From Aptenodytes patagonicus (lineage: Eukaryota; Chordata; Aves; Sphenisciformes; Spheniscidae): a stretch of DNA of 64,000 bases. The stretch lies in NCBI RefSeq assembly GCF_965638725.1, contig NC_134970.1, forward strand, positions 315,001 through 379,000, in the 5' to 3' direction. Shown one piece after another: positions 27,759 through 40,700 of this stretch (position 1 is its first letter; the number at the start of each line of letters is the position of its first letter). Made by a program: the position numbers and the translations under genes. Below the pieces are notes generated by a model that made no database searches, was not told the DNA's origin, and saw only the letters and a list, made by a program, of their open reading frames with translations.

Positions 27759-27836
27759 ACCTTCTAAGTAAAATACTACTTCTCCAGCCAGTGCGTTGAG
27801 TTTCACTGGCTGGAGAAGTAATATTACTTGGTAGGT
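27759..27836. repeat. Long near-perfect inverted repeat (hairpin)
   Basis: Arms 27777-27793 and 27804-27820 are a perfect 17-base inverted repeat around a 10-base loop. Pairing continues outward with small mismatches and a 2-base bulge to 27759 and 27836, giving a stem of about 33 pairs. The size is compatible with a microRNA precursor or with a miniature inverted-repeat element. It is in the 5' intron of DENND2C and would be transcribed. Confidence 0.9.
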
Positions 27837-30800
27837 TTATGCTGAAGGAGAGGAAATAAACTCAATGTGGATCCTGTTTCTGCATATGGGTCTGTGTAGC
27901 TCTGGATGCTAGAGCCAGGTAATTGCTTGAGCACTGGGTGAACTGCTTGAACTCTGGGCGTTCATCAGTGAGCAGAACCAGAGGCAGCACTGCAGACATA
28001 GTCTCGCCAGTACCTGTATGCTGGCTGGGACTGTGCTTCTCCACCATGTTTCTCAGTTTCTGGTTGTCCCTCATCACGGAACCACAGATGTGGACAGTAG
28101 GAGAGGTCAGAAGCATTAGGCTGACTTGGGCCATGGCTTTATATCAGGAAGCAGAAATATGGCAGGCTGGCTGAGGAAACTACAGCAAATGCACTTTTTG
28201 TTGCACCCTTACCAATGTGAGTCGTAGGAGGAAGGATATGGGGCAGGCTGGCAGCCAGCAGACCTGACCTGCTTGAGCACAGGCAGCCCTGCACACTCTG
28301 AGGATGGACCCAACTAGAAAACTGAGCAGGGCTACTCAGTCTACTCTGTGCAATGATTAGCACTCATGGATGCTGTATGCAGATGTTTTGCCAGGCTGCT
28401 GATCTGAGCCCAGGGGTAGCTGACAGCTGGTGTATTCAGAGAAGAAAGCTGCCAGTGCTGTTGGGAAGCAAGGGAGTCTTTGGTGCCACGTGTGGGCTTC
28501 CTGTCAGCATGGAGCTGCATGTGCTCCATGAATGCATATGCTAGCCTTGAAGTGCCTAGTCCTGTGAATAAGCCCATTGCTCCGCACTGCAAGGTCCTTT
28601 GGGGGCCTGTCCCTGTGCAAGTTCTGCATCCAGTGGTCCTATGTTTGGAGACCTGGCAGGGAGTAAAGGTACCTGGTCTGAAGCTGTACTGGCTGAGAGG
28701 AGGCTGCTTCACCCCTCTCCTAGCCTGGCTTTCCCCATCAGAGCCTTTGCTTCTTTGCTAGCTTGTGCTTCAGGTCCTCAAGAGCTGCCCTGAGCACTGT
28801 TGCTGTAGAGTAGTTGCAATGGCATAGGGAAGGGGAAGGTTGCTTTCCTGTCTGCTAATCAGGGCTGTGCAGACAGGGATTGAGGAAGGATGGCTCTGTT
28901 CTGGCTCAGGATGTTTTGGAAACAATGCCTATTTATAGGAGAGGGCAGGGGCCCCTTGCTGCCTGGAGCAGCAGGGGAGCAGCCTGGCTGTGCCGGAAGA
29001 GGGTCTTGCAGTGGGGCACGGTAGCACTGCAGTACCCTGGGCAAGGGAGTCGGGGAAAGTGGGGTAGGTGTGGTTTACTGTTTCGTGTGTTCTCTGTCAT
29101 TCTCGAACTTATTCTGCTCTCTCCCTGCCCCTCCGTGAGGGCATCAGCAGCCCTCTTCTGTTTGCTCATCCCCTGCCTGCACGTTGCTACTGGCAGGAGT
29201 GGGGAGGGGGTGTTGTGCCATGCTGGAGCTGGTACTGGAGCCGCAGTGCCACCTGCACAGTAGTAGCTTCACCTTGCTTCTTCGGAGACGTGCTGGGTGG
29301 TGGTCAGGAGCGGTGTGGCTACGGAAGCGTTGAGGACAGGGCGGGATGCTGATGAGGGACAGAGGGTTGATGATGGAGCAAATATCCCCAGTTCAGTTGC
29401 TTACCCAGATTGTCTAAGTTTAGCCCATTCACTGCTGAGTGGGAGAGTTACTGGCAGCTATCTGGGACGATGTGATAAGCAATGCCAGACTGCAAGAACC
29501 CACGCTGTTCTCTCTGGAGACAGGCAGCAGTGAGCTTCTTGCCACAGTGCGCAATGCTGCTTTGGTAGAGAGTGTGAAAGTGCAGCAGAGAGCTGAGGCT
29601 TGGTGCCATGTGTGCCCAAGCCATCACTGAATTGCCTGGGCTTTCTTACGTCAATGAGCTTTCTCACTAACTGTATCAAGTAGGTCTGCCAAGGCCAGTG
29701 CTTTTCTTTTAATTGCACCACAAATGCCTCTGCCAAGCAGATCAGCAATGCCAGGGATAGAGCCGGTAGTGCTGGAGCCCTGGAATTTGAGGTGCGTATC
29801 AACAGTGGGAAGGATGCAGGCCTCTGCTGTGGTAGGGGCTCTCCACACCCAGCCTGGTGCATGGGGCATGAACCCTTGTCAGGCGGGTTTAAGCTCCTTT
29901 GCCTTCCAGCTTGGTTTGCTTCCCATCCTTGGTTCTGCAAATTCTTACAGGCTCTGGTGAGTCAGTGAAGACTGGGTGTCGTAATAGCAGCTTTGGAGGA
30001 CACGTACCCAGTTGTTGGCAGTGAGAGCTGGCTGGATCTGTCAGGTGGAGCCTGACTATGTTTGACTATGGCCTGTGTTCCCACCTGAAGCAAGTCTGGC
30101 TTGCTTTCTGCAGAGGTCCTCTGTTTTTGCTGCATGTGTGGAATGGAGACTGCTTGCTGCTCTTGTTCTGCCTTTTGCAGGGAGACTTCTTAGTGCCAGG
30201 GGAATGTTACTGAAGCCAGCGTGGCCAGGCTTGCTGCATGGCAACCTGGCCTGAGGTTTGCTGAGCGCTTGTCTCCTAATACAAATGGAGAATGTTAAAT
30301 AGACCTGGAGGGTTGGAACTTCTGAAATGGGGCAACTGCCTGGAAAAAGGGAGGAACAGAGCATATTAGAGCCTATGGGCTGCTGTCTTCCGTCCAAGAT
30401 GAGTTTTCAACCTTGCTGGCATATCTGAGAATATTGGGGATGCCTTATGAGCTACAGGTAGAGCCGAAGGGCTCCGAGGCTGGGGACTCCACATATGAAA
30501 TGTCTGTACTGAGCTCATACTGGACCTGTAGGTGCTGGGTCTGTACAGCCACCCAGGTTCTCCCTGGCAGTTTCACCTGCCTTTCTTGCTGCAGGACTAT
30601 CTGGAGGACTGTTTTTTGTATCCTCTGGATTATACATTGGGGTAGTCTCAAACAGCATAGTTCCTGTTTGCGCAGGCTCTGCTTGGGTAGGAGAAGTCAT
30701 AGTGTTTCTTTAGCATTCCTTCTCCTCTGCTGATCTAAACATGGGGCTATTTTCCTCCTGAGCATGAGGACTCACCAGTTTCCTCTGCCTTTTGGCCTCT

Positions 30801-31595
30801 GTTGTATGCCTTTTAATACTTCCCCTGGCTGCAAGCCACGGGCTGGGCACCACTGCCCTCCAGTCTCTCTGATGGCAAGTTTAGGTCAGGTGTTGACAAG
30901 CAGAATATCAGACAGGTTTTTACTTGTGTTGTGCAGCAGGAGAGCACTTCTGGGAGCAGGAGTGCAGTTGGGCTCTTCTGCAGTCATCACAACTGTCCTA
31001 GTCCTCCTGTGTGAAGCAGCAGCCATCCTGCTGCTGCTGACTCTCTGGAGAAGTAGATGTGGTTCCCTTTCTATAGAGCTGGTGTGGTATCTTCTATCTT
31101 GCTGTGTCTCTGCTGTGTTGAGAGCTCTGGTAGAGACATTGTGCTGCAGTGGTTTGGCTATGTGCTGCCTGAGGTGCTCTGAGCAGTACAGAGCATCAGG
31201 AGAAACTGAGCACTCCTGCCTGGCCTGCACCGGTACAAGCAAGCAGCAGAGGGGCTGGCTGAGAGCTCTGCTGCAGCCAGGCTGTGCTGCTGTGTTCCTG
31301 TGCCATTAAATAATTTCCTTGAGTTTGGACCCTTGGGATCCCTGGCTGTGTTTTGTTCCTGTTGTGGTGTTTTTTTTGTTTTTTAAGCTAGTGAGACCTC
31401 TACTTCCTTTTGTTAGCCCTCCCAGATGTGTGCTACAGAAACAGGCTTTGTGGGGAGCGTGCTCTGGAAGCCAGTCTTGAACATGTGATTTGGGGAGGAA
31501 TGTTCTTCAGCAACTGCCAGAGAGCAGCTGGGAGTTCCCGGTGGTGTGTATGGCTGGAGTGCAGCTGATGGTTCTTTTCTTCTTTTTGTCCGTAG

Positions 31596-31751
31596 GTTGT
31601 GCTAGCAGGCAGTCCTTGCAGAGCTGACACCCAGGGGCTCTTGGACACCACTGGGTGCTTTGGAGTCTCATGCCAGCTTGATGTGTGAGGGACACAGGTG
31701 GACCTGGACAAGGCTGGAGATGGGGTGTTTGTAAGCACATTGGCACTTGTC
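31596..31751 (+). promoter_or_regulatory. DENND2C: DENND2C 5'UTR portion of first coding exon, with upstream ORF
   Basis: A T-rich acceptor ends in CGTAG at 31591-31595, so the exon probably begins at 31596. An 18-codon upstream ORF (31681-31734, stop included) lies in another frame before the main start. The main frame is closed by a stop at 31686-31688, so the first in-frame ATG is 31752. Confidence 0.6.
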
Positions 31752-34700
31752 ATGCACCCAACAGGGTCAGTGGACAGTAGCTTCTCCCGTTCTGCTGTGC
31801 AGACCCTCTCCCGGAGCCACTGCCGCAACATCAAACAGAAGATCTCCCAGTGGGAGGGGAGGACACAAGGGTGCTCCAACAAGGAGAAACAGCAGCTGAA
31901 GGATTTTGGAGTAAGGTATGATCCCAGCTGTGATGCCCTACCCAAAGTGAAGCCAGAACATACAGAGAAGGGCAGAAAGACTAAGTCCAAAGATCCAAAG
32001 AGCCTGGGTTTGGACTTCAGGGAAGATGCACGGAGTTGCTTGCAGACTGATGACTGTGGTGACCTCAAGCCCTGTGCATGCAGCCTAGCTTCCCAAGCCA
32101 AGGAGAAAGGAGAGTGGCAAGCAGGCTTCCTGGACCCAGGGGCGACACTGCCCCCAGGGAACTTCTATACCTCACAAGCTCTGTGGAGGCGAGTAGATCC
32201 CCTTCTGCCTGGCAAAGCCCCACCAGTTCCATTGGACCTTCAGAGGGAGCAAGGGAGCTGTGGCTCCACAGAAAAAGAACTTAAAATCAAAGGAGCAGAC
32301 TCTCTCTGCAGGGCAGAGAGGAGGTTGAAAAACATTTACTCTGAGGCTGAGGGGCAAGAGGAGGCGCCAGCTGCTGTCCCACCACCCAAGCCCCGTAGGA
32401 CTTTCCGCTATCTTGCAGAAAAGGGTGCTAGTAGCTGTAGCGATGCCAGTGCTACCAGGGAAGCTCCCCTGCAAAAGCAGCATGGAGGAGACTTGGTGTC
32501 ATCCTCCAACAATCCTGAGAAGAGAATAGCCTGCAGGAGGATCAGAGGGAGAACCCAGAGGTACATCGATTCATCTCTCGTATCTGAAACGTGTTTCCTT
32601 AAATCAGTTTCTAGATGGGTTTAAACAGCTTCCTTGCTACAATATCCTTGTGGAGCTGCTAGTACTGTTGATGCCTCTGTTGATGGGGAGAGGATATCTC
32701 TGGATGAAGGTATCCCCTTTCCAGCACTGTGTATGCACTGCTTTTGCTGCTGATAATCTTGCAAAGAAGGCTAAAAGCGCCAAACAGATGTGAGTCCCAC
32801 ACCTTAAAACAGAGTTGAGTGACAATATGCTGGCCCCAGGGAGAGTGCTGCCTGCTTCTTGCCCTGAGCTTGTCCTCAGCTGCAATTTGTGGATTACAGA
32901 ATAGCTTTCTCTTGGGGCAGCATGGCTGCTAAATGTTCTGGCTTTCCTGTGAGTGAAAGATTCTCTTGTTGCTTAAAGTTGGAGGCTGTCAGCTGTGGGT
33001 ACCCCTGTTGCAGTAGGTTTGGCTAGTCTTCCCTCTTTTCTATACGAAGGTCCCTGTTACAGAGTAAAAAACCTCTGAGCTAGGTTGATGCTAGTTCTGC
33101 TTACAGATGAGCTGCCTAGGGCAGCTGTGCTGGACAGTAGCGTGAACATTATAGGTGGAGATGTGGCTAGAACTCCTGAAACCTTCTTTCACCATGGCAA
33201 AGCATGCAGCAACAAACCAAATTTTATGATGATGGGCTAAATCCCTGCCAGCTCCTTTGTGACCTCTGTGACTTCTGTGCCATAATTTTGAAATGGAGGC
33301 CAAGTGTATGAAAATGCAAACTCACAAATGCAATAACACCCTTAGCATGAGCAGTAGGAGAGGTCCAGTAGAAAGCAGTGCCCTAATTCTGAGTACTGCT
33401 GCAAGTGCTTAGTCTGCAAAATGTGTTTGGGGTTCTTGCCTCTGTGACTGGATGGGACTTGCCATACCTGCTTGGAGTGTGCTTGGCCATGGAGCCTCCA
33501 ACTTAATTTTTAATTTAAAAGTCTCCCGGAGTAGTGAGTAGGACTCTCTTGATGTGCTAGTTTTGGCTGGGATAGAGTTAATTTTTTTCACAGCTTGTGT
33601 GGTGCTGTGTGTTGGATTTGTGATGAAAATAGTATTGATAACACACCAGTGTTTTAGTTATTGCTGAGCAGTGCTTACGCAGAATCAAGGCCTTTTCTGC
33701 TTCTCATACCACCCCACCAGTGAGCAGGCTGCGGGTGGGCAAGAATTTGGGAGGGGACACAGCCGGGACAGCTGACCCCAGCTGACCAAAGGGATATCCC
33801 AGACCATATGACATCATGCTCAGCAATAAAAACTGGGGGAAGAAGGAGGAAGGGGAGGACATTTAGAGTTATGGCATTTGTCTTCCCAAGTCACCGTTAC
33901 GTGTGATGGAGCCCTGCTTTCCTGGAGATGGCTGAACACCTGCCTGCCGATTGGAAATAGTGAATGAATCCCTTATTTTGCTTTGCTTGTGTGCGCAGCT
34001 TTTGCTTTACCTGTTAAACTGTCTTTATCTCGACCCACACGTTTTCTCACTTTTACCCTTCTGATTCTCTCCCCCATCCCACTGGGTGGGAACGAGCGAG
34101 CGGCTGGGTGGGGCTGAGCTGCTGGCTGGGGTTAAACCTCAACACTTGGAAATCAGAGAGTCCACAGTGGAGCATCTATGTGCTTGATGGCCCCAAGGAG
34201 GACCATACTCTGTGTGGACTGGAGATAGCAACTCACTGTTACATGCAGGTGCCTTTAGAAGAAGTTACACTGGTTTTCCTCTAGGAAATCTTTTGAGTTT
34301 GAGGACATCCAGGGCTTCCGCAACCGGATGGCAACCACCAACTCCCACAGACTTCAAGAGACAAATGGCACTAGAGGATCCAGGCTTGTCTACACACAGT
34401 CAGAAGACAACATCTACGAGGACATTATCTGTATGTGCCCGTGCTTCTGGGGGATGCACTCACTTTAATTAAGGGTAGCAAATTTGCTGGGGAGGGAGGA
34501 ATGAAGATGAGAATGCATTGAGGCCCTTTCCAGCTGTGTGACTTTTAAGGTCTTCCCCATATGGGGTTCTTTGTTGATGTTAGTGACTATCTGCATGTTA
34601 ACAGCCTGATTTCAGATGTCATGGAAGGTCGCTAGAATTGGCCTGTGCTAAACTGATTTCTTTATTAGCTCTTCAAATGCTTTGCTCGAGTGCTGCAGAG

Positions 34701-37700
34701 AGATCAGTGTGAACACTGACAAAATTAGCTGCTTTGCAAGAGGGCTACTTTCTCTGCAGTTGTAGAAGTGTTTTGTTTTGCTGAGTCCGTGTACAGATTG
34801 CCAAGTTGATGGTAGTGGGTTAGAAGGATCTTTGAGTGGTGGGAACCTAATCCATCTTAAAACAGGTCTCTCTCAGAGCCTGTCAAAGCTTGGCAGACAA
34901 CTGGACACTCTCCCTGCTTTCATCCCTTGCAAGAATGCAGGACTTTATCTCTTCATAAATCCCCCATCCAATGCTTTTTCCAGGTCCTGCAAAAGAGAAC
35001 CCCTATGAAGATATTGGAGCGCTGCCCTTACCCCTGTGGAAGGTCCCATCTGTCTGGAAGCTACCACCCCCCCGGAGCACCAGTAGGGCTCCCAAGGTAG
35101 GGTGAGGGGATTAAATTGTCACATGTTTACAGAGTCATCCTCACAAGGGCCCTATTTTGTGCTCCCCCCGGCCCCACATTCCCCACTACTATGTCATTGG
35201 TTTTCCTTATTTTTTATTGTTTGGTATTAATGTAAATGATAATGAACAACCATGGCAGTGGCAGTTGATTAAGCTGCTAAGGAGTAAAAGAATAGGAACA
35301 AGAGAGTGTTGATGAGATGCTTGAGTATGTGGGGTGGGGGTGGGATGGAGAGCTTGGTAGAGCAGGAGGCTGCAGGAAGTTTATCATTTGTAATCTGACT
35401 CCTTTGACTCTGAGCTTGGACCAAAGCTTAATCCCATGCTTAACCATCTCTTCTGATTCTGTTTTCTAGCCTCCCCCAAAACCTCCCTTCCTCAGTCGCA
35501 AGACTCTTGAGCTAAAGCCCTCCCAGACAAGTTTCCAAGGGAAAATGGTGAAGGACACAACCCTGCCTGTCACACTGACCGAGTGGAAGCTGTTCCGAGC
35601 AGTAGAGGCTGCTAGCAGAAGAAAGAACTTGCCCTGGGTGAGATTTAAGCATGAAACATTACTTCTTGCATGGCATTTCAAACTCTTGCTGCTTTGTCTA
35701 GCACCTTCTAAGTGCTTTGTAAGTGGTCATGGAGCTCTGTGTCTGGCAGGTGAATGCTGGTTAGCACTGCTGTATGTGTGGACAAGTGACCCTGCTCAAA
35801 CCATTTCCCCTCCAAGTAGCAGGGCAGATGTTCGGGGATCAAAAAACAGAGTGCCAGTTCTAGCCGGGGCGGCAGTGGTTTTGTTGGCCAAGAATCTGCA
35901 AACGGAGTACTAGGGGTTGACCTGGAGATCAGTGCTGTGCGTGAATACTAGCTCTTCCTCGTGCTTTGTCCTTTAAGCCTTGTTCCCAATGCTTCCATGA
36001 AGTGTAATGATGCTGGTTTTGTGCTCAATGCGGTGCAGGAATGCAAGGAAGCTCTCTGTGAGCTGAAGGGCCAGCTCTGTACAATTGTGTGTATGTGTCC
36101 CTTGCTCCTGGTGACTTCTCAGACTGACCTTTATGTTCTCAGTGCAGGCACTGAGTTGTTAAATGGCTGACAGTGTGGGACTGCTGTGGGGAGCTGGCTG
36201 GGCCCTTGGTTACTTGGCATGTTGGCTTGGAGTTCTTGACTTGCCATCAGGAACATACCCTTGCAGCTGTTTCATAGTCTAAAGGTGAAGAGCAGCTTTT
36301 AGGGATAAGCACATTTCACAAAGCATTCATACAGTTCTCCCCTCTGCTGCCTCTGGCTGCTCCCTCCTGCCTGTGTGCAAAGGCAGATATGCTTCTGAGG
36401 CCAGAGTAGTGAGAAGGCTTTTAATCCACCTTCACGATAGAGGACTCAGTTGTAATTCTCATTTGATGCGTTGGGAGTCTTTCGAGATACTAGTCTTTGT
36501 TACCAGCTCATGTCCCTCAGTGATAAAATGCAGCATGTGCTCTAGAAGGACAGTTGCAGCTACCACTGTAGTGGCACTTAGTGCATAGGACTCAAATTCC
36601 AGTTGTAGTGGCAACAGCTTACTTTTGCCATGGTAAAATCATCTAATTTCTGCAAATCTTTATTTCTTGTGAAAATTGGGTGTATTTGCTCAAATTGCAC
36701 AAGACTGTGAGGTAGAGTTGGATAGTTGCAAAATACATTTCAAACATTAAGTACTTTAGAGTAACAAGCAACTTCTGTATGTGTTTTTAAACAAACTGTA
36801 GGCCTGGAAAATCAGGAAGGAGATGGCAAGATTATAAAAATGCTGTGATGGAGAGTATCTTTCATTTGGAGGGGGAAAATAAAACATTCTCCAAAAGCAA
36901 ACCTATTCCAGAAATCTGGTAACAATTTACATGCAGGAAGCACACTTTACTCTTTTTGCTCACAAGGAACTGAGCCAAGATTGCTCGAGAGATTGAGAAA
37001 AGGATTGGAGTCTAAAAAGAAAAAAGATACTTATTGCTTAAGAAACACATAGCTGCCTTAAACACACCCAATATCTTTCACTGGTGACTCAACTGCAGAA
37101 AAATCAGAACAGAAATGGAAATCCTCTAGGTAAGGCTGGATGGTAGAGGGGAAAGAAGGCAGGTTTTGCAGGAGAAGTACTGCTTTCTGCTGTGGGCTGT
37201 TTTCTTCCTTGCAGCCTCATCGTGCTAGTGCTAGGAGGACTGGCTAACGCAGAAAATGGGGAGAAATAGATCTGAAAAGGGGAAGAGCCTAAGCCTAGTT
37301 TGCTGAGCTGGGGATAAAGGCTTGAGCTGAAAAACAGGTTCTCTTGCTAAATATCTTCCTTTTTATGCAGTATTTGTGGTGACAAATGGCTGGGCCCCAC
37401 CCTCCTGCATTCAGTGGGAGCATTTAATGAATTCTTAACTGGAGACAAGAATGAACTTGACCTGCTCACTGCATTTAGCATAAATCCTTCTTCACAATGA
37501 AGTGATAGCTGTCTTTGACATTCAGAATCAAGGAGCCACCTGCAGCATTGTATACCTGGCAGCTGAGGGGGGGGAGTCCAGAGAGGCCTGTGACAGGAGT
37601 AACAGAAAGCATTAGGACTTTGGTTTTAAGGCCGTTGTGACCAGTGGAAGGAAGGTTAACAGCATCGACTTGGAGTGTCTAAATGTTGACCCTTCTTTCA

Positions 37701-40700
37701 TGTCTGTAGCTTAGTCTGCATTCAGCTATGGTTTTTTTTTCAAAATTTTTTCTTCCAGTGGACCAGGTCTGTGGTGTCCCTGCAGCATAGACCCATTATT
37801 CTGTCCCACTGTCTTTCTTCACCTATGCAAAATGAAAGTACATAATCCTTTCATTTTAGCAAACTACCCTGGGATAAAGACTGTGCTTCGAGCAGCCTTG
37901 TTCTGTCCCTGGCATGGTGCTTTGGAGAACTTACTCTAGCTGTCTGACATCTAACTACAGCAGCAAACTTAAAAACCAAACCAAACCAACCAACCAAACA
38001 AAAAACAAACCCCAAGCTACATTGAGAGAGCTCTGCTTTTTCTGGGCTTGGAAAGAATTGGGATGCTTGAGAGCATGCGGAGTTCAGAGTCCTTTGTGGT
38101 GGAGGGTTTATAAGATATTCTTGCAAGTGCCTTTGCAGTTGCCCCCTCTAATAGAAAATGGAGATCTGATGCCAGACAGTTTGCCGCTTCTGCTGTCTGT
38201 TTGGTAAGCAAAGTATGATAACTTCCAGAATGCTTGTACAGTTCGGTGTCAGCTTTGAGTTGTGCTAACAGTAATCTCTCTCTTGTAGCAGAAATTCTGT
38301 GCTCATTCATTATCTAGTGAGCTGTGCTAAAAGTACTCTAGCAAGCAGTCTCTAAGCCAGGGTCCCTGGCAGGACTTGGGTAGCCTTTCCCAAGTGTTGT
38401 GGTGCTAGATGATAACTGTTGGGCTGCAGTCCTGTTGGTACCTGGACCCTTTTCTGGACCCACACATTAACCTCTGCTTCTGCTTTGGATTTCAGCTGGT
38501 ACTAAAAATACAGGAGATCTTTGATTCTAAGCGTGGAAAGAAGAGGGTGAAGTTGCTCAGTCCTGCTGGGAGAGAAGCGCTTCCAATGAAAGGTATAGAG
38601 GTCTCCAGCACCATTCTCTTTGCTATAAACCTCTTGAGCAGCACAGTTCCTGTACATCCTGGGGTACTGCTAGCAGGCCAGGCACCACCACCTCCTGCAG
38701 CTCATGCTGGGCTGACTTGACAGTGGTAAACCCCATGTCTTGCAGCTGGAATTGTTGAGCTGAAAGCTAGGATTGGGAACACTTGCCTAACCCAAGTTTA
38801 ACACTGTCACAAATGGAAGATTCCACTACCATCTGAGCCTGAAGAGCTGGGCTACTGGTTAAAAGTGCTTTTTCAAAAAAGCAAAACAAACCCAAAAATT
38901 CCCCACAAAACCACTTGGGGCGAGAACTACCTCTGACTACTCCACTCATCGATTTTGTGCCTCTAAAGTGATGTTCTTGTGTTGTTCTGATTTTGTAGCC
39001 ATGGTATGGTCTTTATTTATAGTATATTCTGTTCAGCAACTCTGTTAACTTTTAGAGCAGCATCAAATAACCACCTGGTTTCTGTTCTTTGCCTGTGTTC
39101 AGCTGACCTACAGGTGGTTTACTGGAAGTAGTGACTTGATATCAACTCTGCTGTTTGAAATTTGCTGTTGTAGCACATTTGCCAGTACCGGCTGTTCTTT
39201 GCTGATGCTTTGAGCAGGATAGGTGGGCAGCCCTGAGTGGTGTTGGTCTGATGAGTCTAAAGTTCTCTCTCTTTCCCAACTTTGGGTGTTGCCCATCTTC
39301 CTTCTGCATGGCTAATAAGTGAAAACTATGTGTGTTTCAGGTGAAACCAGTGGGAATGAAAGTGATACGGAAAATCAGCCAAAAAGTGAGTGAATCACAG
39401 GGGCTGGTCCTGTCCCCATAGCACTACACATTTGGCTAAGGCTCTAATGGGATAAGCACACTGACTAGTTGTGGCTTCTGGCAAGACAGAGAAAGGGAAC
39501 ATCTAAGATGCAGCATGGCCAAGGCTGGGAGCTGTTGCTGTGACAAATCAACCTCTATTTCTGCCACTTCTCCTGAGCCCTTGAGGTTTAATGCCATTAA
39601 TCTGCCAGTCGCTAGAAGTAGCTTCATTTTTGGGTTGGTAGAGTCACGGTTAACTAAAATATGTCTTGCAGGAGATTGTCCCTGGATCACCTTTGCTGCT
39701 AACACTTGAGGTTATTTTTCCCCTACTTCCTTCCCTTGGTTCTGTTTTATATGTATAATGTTGTGAAATGCCCTTTCCTCTGGGGAGGAATCACTTGGTT
39801 ATTTGTCTGGTTCCACACTCCTGAGTTTGATCATAGGCCCAAACTACAGACTTGAAATACCTATTTGGTTTTAGCTGGTGTGGGAAGGACCGAAAGAGGC
39901 TTCAGTTTCTATGCTGGTAAGGTTTGAATGAGAAATGGTAATGGTTGGCCAGCAACCCTGATGAGTGACTCTGTCATGTCTCTAAGCAAGCATCTAGCAA
40001 AAAGGAACAACAGAATTGTTTTAGACTTTTCATTTATTTGGAGGGAAGCATATAGAAGGCCTTAACTTGGAGCGAATAGTGAAGTTCCAGTTTTTTATGT
40101 TAAGGAGAGTAATGGAGAGTGAAGAGTCTCTGCGGAAATACAGTGATTGAGTCACTGCCTGATTTAAGAGTTGTTTCCAAAGTGTCCAGTATGTGTCATG
40201 GTGCCTGGGCCACAGGAATTTCTTACATCAGAGTGCTGTGCCTGTGCTTGTGAGTCTGTACTGCCTGTCAAGACATCCCAGCCTGGAGGTTTCTTGGCCA
40301 GGAAACTGGCTCTGCCTCTCTTGAATGCCCATGCTGCTTTACAGAGTAGCTGCCTGAGGCCTGGCAATTACTGAACTGGTGGAGCTGGGCTTCTTCTCAC
40401 AGCTGGGATTCCCTCATTGTTACCACCGTGTGTTGCTCTCAGATGTGTGGAAAGAATGTCAGGACAGCAGGAGAATGCTAGCTATCAGTCAAGAGGGATT
40501 TGCAGAGCTGCTGCAAGGCCAGTGCCCCCCTATCTGGAACAGCTCTGTGCTTGAGGAGCTCATGCAGGAGTCCAAGTCCCGCAGAGCGCAGCAGTGATGT
40601 TAGGCAAATGCACCCATCTCTTTTCCCCCCCTTCTAAAGGTGGTGGCGAGTCCTCTTCTGTGACCTCTAGGTGTGTGGCAGTGATAGCCACAGGCTGGTT

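Larger units (their letters stand above)
23412..31595 (+). other. DENND2C: DENND2C 5' intron(s), upstream of first coding exon
   Basis: About 8.2 kb between the CpG-island donor and the strong acceptor ending at 31595. It holds two sense-strand CR1 fragments and a long hairpin, listed separately. Several open frames of 120-181 codons occur here but none resembles a known protein. Additional non-coding exons could exist and would not be visible. Confidence 0.6.

Noticed and set aside
29458-29940. 160-codon antisense open frame in the DENND2C 5' intron
   Set aside because: No recognisable domain and overlapping open frames on other strands in GC-moderate sequence. I could not support it as a gene or pseudogene.
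30764-31309. 181-codon hydrophobic open frame in the DENND2C 5' intron
   Set aside because: Cys/Leu-rich composition follows from CTG/TGC-rich sequence. There are no membrane-protein family features, conserved start or known neighbour, so it is likely chance.
31698-31751. Extension of the DENND2C frame upstream of ATG 31752
   Set aside because: It would need a GTG start. The frame is closed by a stop at 31686-31688 and the extra residues have no counterpart in other DENND2C proteins that I recall.
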